The position numbers and the translations under genes were made by a program. Positions 33,153 through 43,137 of a stretch of DNA of 60,000 nucleotides are shown here, one piece after another (within the stretch, counting starts at the first letter, position 1; every line of letters starts with the position of its first letter). The notes below the pieces were generated by a model that had not been told where the DNA came from, did no database searches, and saw only the letters and a list, made by a program, of their open reading frames with translations. The DNA comes from Takakia lepidozioides (lineage: Eukaryota > Streptophyta > Takakiopsida > Takakiales > Takakiaceae), in contig CM060733.1 in NCBI GenBank assembly GCA_030704615.1, positions 71,736,001 through 71,796,000 of the forward strand, in the 5' to 3' direction.

Positions 33153-33159
33153 TGTGAGC

Positions 33160-34364
33160 AATCCGATCAAGGAAATCGCAGCCATCAAAATGTGAAATCC
33201 TTGTTGTTTCTTTACGTATGTGAGGCCCTCGGAGGGGGGGGTTCCTGAAACTCGGGGCCTAAGCCACTTGGCTACGGCCTCGTGTCGAGCCCCTCATTTC
33301 ATGAAGGCCCCTGTCCCGAGGCCTCACCCTACACATGGGTGCCGCTTGTTCGGCCTTCTAGCATGGTAGAATTGGTCTGCATGGGGAAGCAAGCGACGAT
33401 GTGGATGCGATTCGTGATTGGCTTGCTGAGAACAAGTTACGTGTTGTACGTAAATTGTTGTAGGTAAATTTTCAATCTTGCATACACTTTCAGAGAGAAG
33501 GGCACTTGTCGAGGCCAATCAAATTAAAAAGTGACTTCTATGCGTCCGTGGGACGCCATGCCTTATTTCTGAATTGTACTACATTTATCGGTGGCATAAT
33601 GTATTTGGTTCAATTTGTTCACATGAGAATGGCTCGGCTGGAGTTCGCTCATTTAACACGTTTGACCCTTTGTACCCACTTTATCCTATCATTACTTTTT
33701 GTCGTCTTTGATACAGATATGCTCTAAACAAGAAGCTTTTCCCTTTGACTAGGGTGTTGTGTACCGCGGGTGGAAATTGGGGCAGGGACACTTCGGCTTC
33801 ATCACTAAAAAAAAAGGTGGACGCGTTGCCGAAGCAAGCGTAACTTATGGTGTCACTTGACCCAGAAGGGCTACTGCCTTCCGGTAGGACTTCATCACTA
33901 CTTTAACTTATCTCAGCCTCATATGAAGACGAGGTGTTAAACTTATCCATGCCCGGTACGCTTGTTGAACCTCTCTCTATGAAGACGCCATTCGAGCTTG
34001 TATGAGGTTCTCATATCCTTGTGCAACATAGCTTAACTTAGGGAGAGTAACTCGATGTACAGCATGCAATGCAAAACAAAGACAGAGGCACACGTAGAGG
34101 AGCAGATCATAGAGTGACAAACGTCAAACATACAGAAGGAACAACACATCCACAGAGCAGTAAAGTCACTGGTACATACAAGAATGGACCCCTTTTATTC
34201 TGGTGAGAGTAACCAAGTACCCATAACCTTAGGTTGAGATGAGCCAACACATGGTAGCATCACATAGGTGTTGAACGGCTTTTACTCACCCATCCCTTAG
34301 CTATCCATGGTGGATACTCTAGGGAAGAAGAGTTAGAAAACTCTAAGTACTCAGCCGGCTCAGA
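33160..34364. other. No gene; contains one dispersed repeat piece
   Basis: No coding signal is seen. 33840-33897 (AACTTATGGTGTCA then GGGCTACTGCCTTCC) matches the reverse complement of about 45610-45672, so both are pieces of the same unnamed repeat. Confidence 0.4.
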
Positions 34365-34863
34365 ACAGTCAGTCATGGCCTACATCTAGTGTATCATGGG
34401 GGTGTCTCCCTACACTTGATCCTTCTTGCATTCATGGTTAGTTCACCGAGTCTTTATACTTATGTGATGTGCTTCAGATTACTTATGCAATCTGCCAGCT
34501 CTGGTAACGCATCTATCTAGTCATTCCACAGCTTCTCTCTAGTCTCTCTACAAGTTACAATTATGAAGTATGAATCACGTTTAATAGTACTGTCAGAAGT
34601 TAGGCTGTAGCCTCATTGTCATTCTATCTACACTACAGCTCCATTGCTACAGCTTGCAGGTATCAAGCATTGCTCTGGCATCTCTCTCTCTCTCTCTGCC
34701 CTTCGTCGTGCACCTACCGCCCCCAAGATCGTCCAAGAAGAACAAGAAGAAGCCCCCCTCTCTTGCAGCTACGCTGCCTTAACTACCCGCAAGCTATCCT
34801 AACTGCCTAACTAATTGTCATGACTCTAACCGTCAGTCATGACAGTACTAACTCGTACTGCTT
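34365..34863 (+). repeat. Left arm of ~500-bp inverted repeat
   Basis: Runs from ACAGTCAGTCATGGCCTACA to CTCGTACTGCT. Its reverse complement is at 37285-37785 with a few percent of differences and small gaps. It includes a (TC)n run at 34680-34697 and a TGTCATGAC / GTCATGACA inverted pair near 34818-34846. Confidence 0.85.
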
Positions 34864-35099
34864 CTTATGCGCCACTGGTTGCCATTGGAAACTCGAACTC
34901 ACTTTGAGTCAGATAAGCCCAATGAGGATCACCACTTTGCCCAGTGTTGGAATGAAGCAGATTTTCTGCTCAAGGAGCTCCTGGCCTTCCAGGTACTTAT
35001 GGGTTTTTATCCACTAAGACTAAAGAAATAGCCAGTATTGTTTTGGTTGTGGCACTTATTATGCTGCATGTTTTGTACTTTGTTATCAATTCGAGCGCC

Positions 35100-35752
35100 A
35101 GAGGATGCAGCAGAGGTACCTAACTTGTTCCAATGGAACTCACTGGAATTTACCAACAATTCCAGAGCACAGGGGTCAGGATGTGCGCACCATGCTCCAA
35201 CATGATGAACAGCTTAGGCGGTGGTTCACTTATGCTCAGCCAGATTTGAGGAGGATAGTCTGGGATCATAACCACATTTTTACCAAGGGGCATGACGCCA
35301 AAAGATGGCTTGAGAATTCCAGTTCGAGTTGGGTAAGCCATCCTATTACACAGACATGGAACTCAGGGCTTACACTTCACTAACCAGGCAGATTGTACAG
35401 AGAGTCTTAGAAGATCATGTACCAGACATGCTAGGCCATGATGGATTACCAGTCTTACTCCCTGTTGCCTAAGAAAATCCGGAGCCAGAAGGGCCAGCGC
35501 AGGGACAGTGAATATGATACGACTGCTTCTTCCAACAAAGACACATTTGACATGGTGGCACACTACGAGGAGGTCATGGCAGACAAGAAAAAGCAAGGAT
35601 CTCCCATCCCAAATAAACTTCCACCATATGTCAGACCACCACAACGATCTGTTCCAGTGAGCAGCCAAGCAAAACAGTCTGCTCCAGTCAACAGACAGAC
35701 CTCTCCACCAACTAAAGACAAGGCTAGAGCTTGCACACAAAATCCTTACTAA
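35100..35752 (+). pseudogene. Unrecognised decayed coding region inside the inverted repeat
   Basis: 35105-35383 reads EHRGQDVRTMLQHDEQLRRW and DLRRIVWDHNHIFTKGHDAK; in another frame 35335-35445 reads SYYTDMELRAYTSLTRQIVQ and DHVPDMLGHDGLPVLL; then 35438-35752 reads DTFDMVAHYEEVMADKKKQG and a Pro/Gln-rich tail. The three frames join smoothly as one ancestral protein with two frameshifts. I do not recognise the family; element-encoded accessory protein is the likeliest reading. Confidence 0.4.
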
Positions 35753-37284
35753 TGGTGGTAAGAATTTGTTTCAATCTTTTATAATTTCCATTAAAAACTA
35801 GCAACTTCATCAATTTCTCATATTAGTACTTGATCTTTTGAGAACGTTTATCTTCACAATTTGTCGTGGAAATTGTATAAACTACAACAAGCTACTCATG
35901 TGTTTTGCTTACAAATAAACTTCGATTCAAACACGATATAAGTGGCTGGATGCCCCTTGAAGATACGGACTGCGATCTCAATGTGAATTAGCTAGAAAAA
36001 CTAGACAAATTACCATGGACAAGTTCTTGAGGATGTGGGCATCCTCCTCAGCTGTATCCATGACGGGGATAGGGTGGGGAGGGGGATAGAGCAAGGCCAC
36101 CCTAACAAGAGAACAACACCTAAGAGACTTAAAGTAGATTGTCACCAAGAGGACAAAACGACACTGGTAGATCTCAAAGGGTAGCAAAACCTCGACACCA
36201 AAATATCTGAAAAGGTTCGTGATCCGGGTAAGTAAATAAGCTAAAATTTTCACATTTACAGTATTTTGGCTTCCTTTTTAGTATCAGAGCTAGTCGATCT
36301 CAAGGCCAAGGTATGTAAACAAGGCCGAGTACTGAATGGTGGAAAGAAATGCATGAATGGCAGGAAGAGATCATGTACTCATACCAAAACAACCAGCAAT
36401 AGGGGATATACTAATTTGTTTTAGCTAGAGAGCCTCTAATGGACCAAGGATCTACTTTCTCAATCCTGCATGGCAGTTATATGAGGGAGACATTTGCATT
36501 AGAGTGATCCATGCTGGGGGGAGAAGTAGTATCACACTAAGGGTAAGAGAGAATGGGCACTGGACTAATGTAAACACATTAGCAAGAGAGGTGGCATGGG
36601 GGGAAAATGAAGATGCTCAGGAATGGTAGATGGCAGTGGTACAGTGGATAGAACTAGATCCTTGCCTTCTTGATAGTGCCAAGGGTAGATGAGGAATGTG
36701 TTTTGTTGTTCAAAAATAGGGTCCTGAATGTTTTTGTGGTATCTGGTAATTAAGATATTATGATAAGAAGTCATCACCTTCTCCCTCAAGGATTTGGAGC
36801 CGGCACCCTTACCAACATTGCCTCCCATTCATGACGAGGAGATTTATGCACCTCCACGGGGCACAAACCATCGTAGAAGGGTCTGGGGGCAAATTTTGGA
36901 TGATGTGGATGACGTCGATATTTGAGGATCGACTCGGGTGCGCCGTTTACCCTCAAGCTTGCCACCCCAAGGTCGTGATGACTTCATCCCAACCCCTCAC
37001 GTTTCAATGGCTAGGATATGATGCAATTTGGGTAACCTATTGTTACAAGGCTGCCTAGGACTTAGACGAAATAGGGGTTCTGTGGGGTATCCTTAATTTT
37101 GCGCAGTCATGAGACTTCATGGCTCTACTGCCACGAGCCTTCATGAGCCTCATGGTGCGGCAGGCACATGCCTTCATGAGTCCTCATGATGTGGCAGGCA
37201 CAGGTCCCCATGAGCTCTCATGACTCTTAAGGCATGAGTCCACACAGGTCTCACAGGCCTCACGGAACACACAATACAAGGAAT
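35753..37284. other. Interior of the inverted-repeat unit, no clear gene
   Basis: No domain is recognised. 36565-36828 (minus, 87 codons) and 36831-37058 (plus) are open but unassigned. 37095-37265 is a compositional oddity, with many CATGAG / CTCATG words and their complements next to the right arm. Confidence 0.4.
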
Positions 37285-37785
37285 AGCAGTACGAGTTAGT
37301 ACTGTCATGACTGATGGTTAGAGTCATGACAGCTACTTAGGTAGTTAGGATAGCTTGCGGGTAGTTAAGGCAGCGTAGCTGCAGGAGAGGGGGGCTTCTT
37401 CTTGTTCTTCTTGGACTATCTTGGGGGCGGTAGGCGCACGACGGAGGGCAGAGAGAGAGAGAGAGAGCTGCCAGAGCGATGCTTGATACATGCAATCTGT
37501 AACAATGGAGCTGTAGTGTAGATAGAATGACAATGAGGCTGCAGCCTAACTTATGACAGTACTATTAAATGTGATTCATACTTCATAATTGTAATTTATA
37601 GAGAGACCAGAGAGAAGTTGTGGAATGACTATCTAGATAGATGCGTTACCAGACCTGGCAAATTGCATAAGCATGAAGCACATCACATAAGTATAAAGAC
37701 TCGGTGAACTAACCATGAATGCAAGAAGGATCAAGTGTAGGAAGACACCCCCATGATACACTCGATATAGGTCATGACTGACTGT
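37285..37785 (-). repeat. Right arm of ~500-bp inverted repeat
   Basis: Reverse complement of 34365-34863. It contains a (GA)n run at 37450-37469 where the left arm has (TC)n, and the TGTCATGAC / GTCATGACA pair at about 37302-37332. Confidence 0.85.
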
Positions 37786-37934
37786 ACTGATTTATCATAG
37801 TCCAAATCTACTTGTTGTACCAAGACGACCAATGGAAAACCCCTCCAACTCCCTCCTCCCCCCACCAATCGGATCCGTACTCTCTCATGATCCTCGAGTA
37901 TGGCCCATCCGTCCGGACGTCCTTCTCAAAAGTC

Positions 37935-38110
37935 GTCGCTAGTAGTGCGGAGCAACGCGAAGCCCTAGTTCTAGCGACGACCGAAGGTCGGAAGCTAGTT
38001 TAGCGTAGAGCAGGAATAGGGTGCCATAGTGCCACATCATCGTTGCCACATTTCGTAGACTCGACATCATAGCCAGGTCATCGTCGTCGTCAATTTCTTT
38101 GGAATCTGCC
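37935..38110 (-). repeat. Family T element piece with terminal inverted pair
   Basis: GTCGCTAG (37935-37942) and CTAGCGAC (37971-37978) are perfect inverted copies around the AGCAACGCGAAGCCCTAG core. The following 130 bases (GGGTGCCATAGTGCCACATC, GACGACGATGAC-like words) match the reverse complement of 45220-45345. This is therefore one end of a dispersed element, found again at 27291, 45349 and 46249. Confidence 0.65.
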
Positions 38111-38526
38111 CGGAATGCCCAAAAAAACAAAAATGACTTCTTGAGCTCAAGCTCAAGTGCGGTGTTTCATGGATTAAACGGGGGTCGGAATTGTGTCTTT
38201 AGAAGCTCCAGGAGTTCCATGGAATTTCCCAGGTTGTACATTTGCTGTATTGAATGAATGCGCCGTCGGATCCAGGCTCGGAATTGTGTTTCGCAATTCA
38301 GCAGAAACGAATGTACTCTGGGCAATGGTAGGACAATCGAGGCAAAAAGGTGAGTGCCTGTTAGCTTACAGAGAGAAGCAGACAACAAGATGCACTGCAA
38401 ATCTTTGCTGGAAATTGTCATCTTCTCTCTCTTCAGCATATTATGTCTTGGGAGCAACTCAGCATCGGAACTAGTGTGTGATGAGTAGGGTTGGGGTTTT
38501 TGCTAGAACAAATCTGGGCTATTCTA

Positions 38527-38592
38527 TGTATAAAGGTAAGTCTTACTACCAATGTCAGCCCCTAACAGAGGTAGGTTCTATCCCTTTGCATA
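38527..38592 (+). pseudogene. LINE L1 3'-end fragment
   Basis: GGTAAGTCTTACTACCAATG and CAGCCCCTAACAGAGGTAGG match 4149-4200, the tail of the LINE at 3755-4266, with few changes. Only about 60 bases remain. Confidence 0.75.
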
Positions 38593-38791
38593 CTGAGACA
38601 GCCCCTGTGGTCTTTGAAAGCTGGGATTGTCCAAATTGGGAAGTAACATGCTCTGGCTTGCATGCTCAACACTTGGGCTAGGATATGCCTTTTTTGAGTA
38701 ATACAAAGGCATTTGGTTTCTGTACAAAGTGAACTCAGTAATCTGCCCTAATCCAGTCCCCAGTCTAATGTTGTTACCTTGTTATTTGCAG

Positions 38792-38845
38792 ATAATCATT
38801 GCGGATGAGGCACACTACTTGAAGAATGCATAAGCAAAGCGCACA
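38792..38845 (+). pseudogene. SNF2-type helicase exon remnant (DEAH motif)
   Basis: After an acceptor TTATTTGCAG the exon reads IIIADEAHYLKNA, a stop, then AKRT. This fits the Walker B / DExH motif and following residues of SNF2-family remodellers of the SMARCAL1/ZRANB3 type (I..DE(S/A)H.LKN..A+RT). The TAA at 38831-38833 replaces what is usually Gln or Lys. Retroelement copy C interrupts the exon within a few bases, and the helicase does not resume nearby. Confidence 0.55.
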
Positions 38846-39769
38846 TTTTCTGGAGAAGTGCTTTCACTTCTTTCACCTTCTTCACTCAAAATGTTCTCAA
38901 ATCTTTCTTCTAATATTTCAGCAAGACCTCTATTTGGGCTTGTTACTGTGGAAGGTCCTTCAGATCTTTCTTGTGGTAACCATTCACCAAGTACATTACT
39001 GGCAACTTCTTCTGGTGTAGTGTTCCCACTTCCCACCGATCCGATTTCCTGATCTTCAAGTTTATCACTGTTTGATGTCTCACCTTGAATAATTTTCAAG
39101 TTCTGTAATTCTGGGAACTCTTCTCTTAACCGAGCCTCCCTTTCTGCAGCATATTTCTCTATTCATTCAGCTCTGTCTTGTTTAGCTTTTTCTTTAATTT
39201 CCTCATTCATTCCCACATCATATGTAGAATTCCTTTTCAGTACCCTTTAAAACAGTCTTGGTATATCAGTAAAGAAAATTTATAGTGTCTCTACCCTTTC
39301 TTCAAGACTCATCCTATCTTGCAAGAATCCGTATTACAACTTAATTTTCTTTTTTACTGATTGATCACCAAACTTTTTAATGAGCACAATAATACCATCT
39401 GTCTTTTTCAGTGTATCTAACTTGCAATAAGTCTTTGGGTATCCAGTACTCCACTGCTTCTATGATCGTGTGACAATATTCATAATTTGGACATCCATCT
39501 CTGAAAATATAACTAGTGTAACAAACTTTTCTGATTGGGATTAGAGTAATCAATAGAGCTAGACGAGACAACCACTCTTCACTTCTAATCCTACATTCCC
39601 AAGGTGCTCGTGTAATACTGATCATTCCTCCCTTCAATCCCCATTTGTCATCTTCTTTCACGACTGACAGAAAGATTTTCTGTTGTATTGCTCTTGGTAA
39701 ACCATGAAAATTTTCCAGGAATGTTTTCCATTCCTTTGCTTCTGTTGACTCGTTCTGTCGTGATTTCAA
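38815..39769 (-). pseudogene. gag N-terminal region, copy C
   Basis: 39769-39377 is open for 130 codons: SRQNESTEAKEWKTFLENFH, LPRAIQQKIFLSVVKEDDKW and VEYWIPKDLLQVRYTEKD. Between 39376 and 39100 the frame is broken but reads NEEIKEKAKQDRAE and AEREARLREEFPELQNL. 39099-38815 is an acidic linker (DKLEDQEIGSVGSGNTTPEE, RFENILSEEGERSES). The order equals 91-992 of copy A. The last codons probably run past the element boundary. Confidence 0.65.
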
Positions 39770-39826
39770 GAAATCACTGAGTAACCATCCTTCTTTGAGT
39801 ACTTTGAACTCAACATACCGTTAATC

Positions 39827-39842
39827 CCCAGTATGGTCGCCA
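39827..39842 (-). other. Primer-binding site, copy C
   Basis: On the minus strand TGGCGACCATACTGGGG lies two bases after the LTR end AACA (39845). TGGCGAC..ACTGGGG is a frequent primer-binding site in plant Ty3/gypsy elements. Confidence 0.65.
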
Positions 39843-39844
39843 AA

Positions 39845-40140
39845 TGTTAACCGCTGGTTTATGACTTAGACAAAACAGGCTATTAACACTACTGCCCATT
39901 TCCTAAGACATGCAACAGAGGTTGTCCGACGGTATGCTTTCAGAAACGATTACGAAGTAATCGTTTTAAGGATAGCTAAACCATGAACGTCGGATGAAGC
40001 CATATCCTTGCAGACTGCTTAATCCTATTGATTAAGACCAATCTACAGTCTCTTAAGCATAAAAGACCTTAGTTGAAAGGACTGAAGCCTCTTGGTTCAT
40101 ACAAGCAGATGGTAGTCAAGAGAAAACAAGAACTATTCTG
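39845..40140 (-). mobile_element. 5' LTR of copy C (partial)
   Basis: TTAACCGCTGG at 39847 and the following 200 bases match the reverse complement of 9900-10104. The right boundary is set by the start of the CACTA-like coding sequence at about 40143 and is approximate. Confidence 0.6.
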
Positions 40141-40142
40141 AG

Positions 40143-41903
40143 ATGATATACATTCTCACCATCTCACGTTCACTCTACACGGAGATACTTCAAATAGCAT
40201 GGCTTGACAAGACTTGGGCAGAATTAGTGAGGCATTGGAACACGCCCGAATGGCAAAAGAGTCGTGATAATGGCAAGCATGCACGGGGGCATGTTGGTGC
40301 CCCTTCGAGATCTGGATGCAGTGGCCTTAGTGGCGTTGAGGAACGTCTGGTAAATCTGCCTGTCTCATGACATTGCCAATATATTCAGGTAGCGAGGTGT
40401 CTTGTCATTTGTATCTTACTCTTAGAGGATGGCACTAATATTCCCATATCCTGTCCATGTGTAGGCTAAGACAAGTGGTCGTCCTCCACTTCTATCCGAA
40501 ATTTCGGGGAGCAAGAATAGCAACAAGGGGTATGGTTCCGATTCAGCAGGGGCCACCCGTTCTGTAAGTAACTAACCCACCTGCATTTGTTGCAATGATG
40601 TGCTTGTCAATTATTTATGGTTTTGCCTTCTTGTACATATGCCAATAAATTACCTCGCATGGCTAGTGCGATCGATGTATTGAATCGTATTTCCACTCTA
40701 TTTGTGGCAGGGCCTTGGAGCATTGGCTTCTCGGCTTGATGGCTTGGAAGGATGGAAACATACAATGGAGGCCAGCTCAATGGAGCACAAATTGGAATTG
40801 CAGGTAGTGAAATCCATGTTTGCCGCTACAGTATCTAAGACAGAGAAGTTCAACATGGCATTGGCAGCGAAGCTCGGTTTGGACCTGCCGAGGGATGATT
40901 CTCCATCAGCATCAAACATTGTGTGTGAGTTGTCGCCCCCTGTTCATGGTGTTGTCCCACCTGTGGCTACTGTGGAAATGACAAGTACAGGTGAGCAGCC
41001 TCCTAGCAGTGGAGGCAGTGGACAAAGGAAAGGGGGCAGTATTTCGGGAGAAGATGCCACAGGTGAGGACAAAGTTCAGAACATGGCATGTGACGATCTT
41101 TGCCTTAATTATGGTGCCAATGATGACCTATCCCCCCTTATTGAGAAGGGAGTGCCTGTAGTGGAGGATCACACCGGTAGTGAACTTAGATAGAGTGCCC
41201 AAGACATAGGGGCAGGGGCTAAGGGCACAGGAGTGGTTATTGTTGGGGCAGGGAAGAACATTGATTCAACAACAAAATTGGCCGTTGTTCGGAAGGTAAG
41301 TACTCGTGTTCCTATATTCTTGTGCTGTTCCAAGTCGATTATGCAATACCTGCAGGCCGTTCATGAATTTTGTGTACATGTGTGGGTTTCTATTGATTCA
41401 GAAGCCACCAAAGGAAATTGTTGCGGTGAAGATGACCAAGAAGTCCGCAAGTCTTGCTACCAGCAACGTTGATGGGAGCTGTATGGGAAGCTTCAAAGCG
41501 CCGGCTCCTGTTGTAAGTTTCCCTTCGTGGAAGTACATCCGTATTTTGTTTGCAGGGCTATATGATGACATCTCGCGTTTTCCCTGTCCATAACTGTTTC
41601 ATGTGCATAACAAATGACAAGGGCACACATTGGTGGTGTTGGCTGCTCCAGTTTCAGGTTGGTGACAAGCTCACAATGTTTGACCCCAATGCACCCAAAC
41701 GGAAGGCAGGCGTGGGCCATATATTGGGCATGTCGACTGACTGGCAGGCTTATGTCGTTCATGCCGATTATTATGTTGTCTCGGTTGAAGCAGTACATGG
41801 GGCAGATGTTGCTCTACCATACCCCAACAATGATGTTAGGCCTGACACTGTAGGCAGCACGGCCCTGTGGTCTGCCAAGTTCCTCAAACTGACCCGAACA
41901 TGA
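40143..41903 (+). pseudogene. CACTA-type element gene, five phase-0 exons, possible Ulp1-like end
   Basis: Exons 40143-40349, 40465-40563, 40711-41295, 41402-41512 and 41556-41903 join in phase 0 with GTAAAT/GTAAGT donors and AG acceptors. The joined frame is open except for TAG at 41191-41193. Exon 1 (AELVRHWNTPEWQKSRDNGK) resembles the plant Ptta/En/Spm (Transposase_24) family. Exon 3 is Ser/Gly-rich after a coiled stretch. Exon 5 (CITNDKGTHWWCWLLQFQVG and LTMFDP) resembles the His..Asp part of C48 Ulp1-like peptidases often carried by plant DNA elements; its Cys is not visible. The 5' end is cut by copy C. A CACTA right terminus lies 1.2 kb downstream. Confidence 0.5.
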
Positions 41904-42339
41904 GGTTGTGGGGGATCCTCAGTTTGAAGGCAATTTTGACTGAACGCCACTTCATATCGATTTCACCTTTTCTTCGTGATTTTGCGCATCAATGTAGGAT
42001 TTGGGTACATTGTGGGGTTGTGATCAGCAGTGCAGACTCTGCAATACTTGCATGTTCAGACTAAACTGTATTTGGGCAATGAAGGGCGTACCCAACTTTG
42101 AAGCACCCTTGCATCTGGTCATTCTTTCTGTTGTTCTAGCCATGCTTAGTCAATTGTACATGTCATGAGCAGGTTGTTGCCGCGGTGCTTTGGAATTGTG
42201 TTTATGTATATGAGTCATATTTCACATGGACTGTGAAACTGACAGTGTGGACAGTATCACGATTTGTGATATGATCATGATGCATGTGGATTAATTGTGC
42301 ACACCATGACGTCACAAATATGTGAAATCAACCGCAGCT
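41904..42339. other. No gene; interior of the CACTA-like element
   Basis: No coding or repeat signal is recognised between the last exon and the subterminal repeats. Confidence 0.4.
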
Positions 42340-43137
42340 TGCGTGTGGCATCCTCCACATTTTTGTGGAATGACCTACAACATCAGCAGTAGAATATTTC
42401 ACACCCACTATGGTATGCTCCACAGCTATGTGGAATGACCTACAGTATAGGCAGTAAAATACTACACACCACTCCATGCAGATTACGCCACGTGCCGTCC
42501 TCTCCAAAATACACGTGTTGCCCATACCGTTGCCCACATGTCGTCAAGCCCAGGTGACAGGGTGTCGCATCATTTTTCCATAGGTGTGGACAAGTCCACA
42601 CCCTTTGTACGTTTAGGATCCACGTGGCGGTGTTTGCCAAAGAACATGTGGCCTCCAAACTTGCTGAAGCTGTGAAAACAGCCAGTGGATGGTCTCACAC
42701 CGAATGGCTTTGTTCACACCCACATGCCACGCCAGATGTCCACTCCACATACGTGCACAACACCTCTTCATGTCCATACACGTGTCATCCTCACAAAAAT
42801 ACACGTGTTGCACACACCGTTGCCCAGATGTCGTCAAACCCTGGTGACAGGCTGTCGCATGGTTTTCCCGTAGGTGTGGACAAGTCCACACCTTTGTACA
42901 TCTAGGATCCACGTTGCGGTGTTCGCCAAAGCACACGTCGCCCGTGGAAAAAGCCATGAACCCCGTGAAAAAGGCCACCCGTGGACTTTTCCACAGGGCC
43001 ACCCGAGAGCCAGGCCGTCCACGGGGTGTCCGAAAGCACTAGTCGTTTCTTACACCCACAGCAGGTGTGGACTGGGGCGGATTCCACGGCAAAAAGTGTG
43101 AAAAGAGCCGTGGAAAAAGCCGGTTTCTCTTCTAGTG
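42340..43137 (+). repeat. Subterminal repeats and right end of a CACTA-like element
   Basis: Two ~65-base units share GTGGAATGACCTACA (42365 and 42430). Two ~290-base units follow (ATACACGTGTTGC at 42509 and 42799), each with the hairpin GGTGTGGACAAGTCCACACC (42583-42602 and 42873-42892) and GGATCCACGT(G/T)GCGGTG. Clustered short GTGGA / TCCAC motifs are typical of the subterminal regions where CACTA transposases bind. The end reads, on the opposite strand, CACTAGAAGAGAAACCGGC, a fit to plant CACTA termini, ending at 43137. Confidence 0.65.
43119..43137 (-). repeat. CACTA right terminal inverted repeat
   Basis: Reverse complement reads CACTAGAAGAGAAACCGGC. The flank is GAG (43138-43140), the possible 3-base target duplication. 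The matching left terminus was not found. Confidence 0.6.

Larger units (their letters stand above)
34365..37785. mobile_element. Putative DNA element bounded by ~500-bp inverted repeats
   Basis: Two long inverted arms enclose about 2.4 kb with one decayed coding region (35100-35752). Long terminal inverted repeats are a feature of Mutator-like and Foldback-type elements. Alternatively, the arms are two LTRs or repeats that landed in opposite orientations. I could not see a clear target-site duplication outside the arms, and no transposase motif is readable inside. Confidence 0.5.
38846..40140 (-). mobile_element. Ty3/gypsy element copy C: LTR, primer-binding site, gag N-terminus
   Basis: Read on the minus strand: LTR (about 40140 to 39845, ending AACA), a primer-binding site, then gag. 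The gag peptides match copy A. The copy breaks off near 38846 inside gag at the helicase exon, so only the 5' end is present. Confidence 0.75.

Noticed and set aside
35100-35752. Calling the inverted-repeat unit a confirmed Mutator-like element
   Set aside because: No MULE transposase motif or target duplication could be seen.
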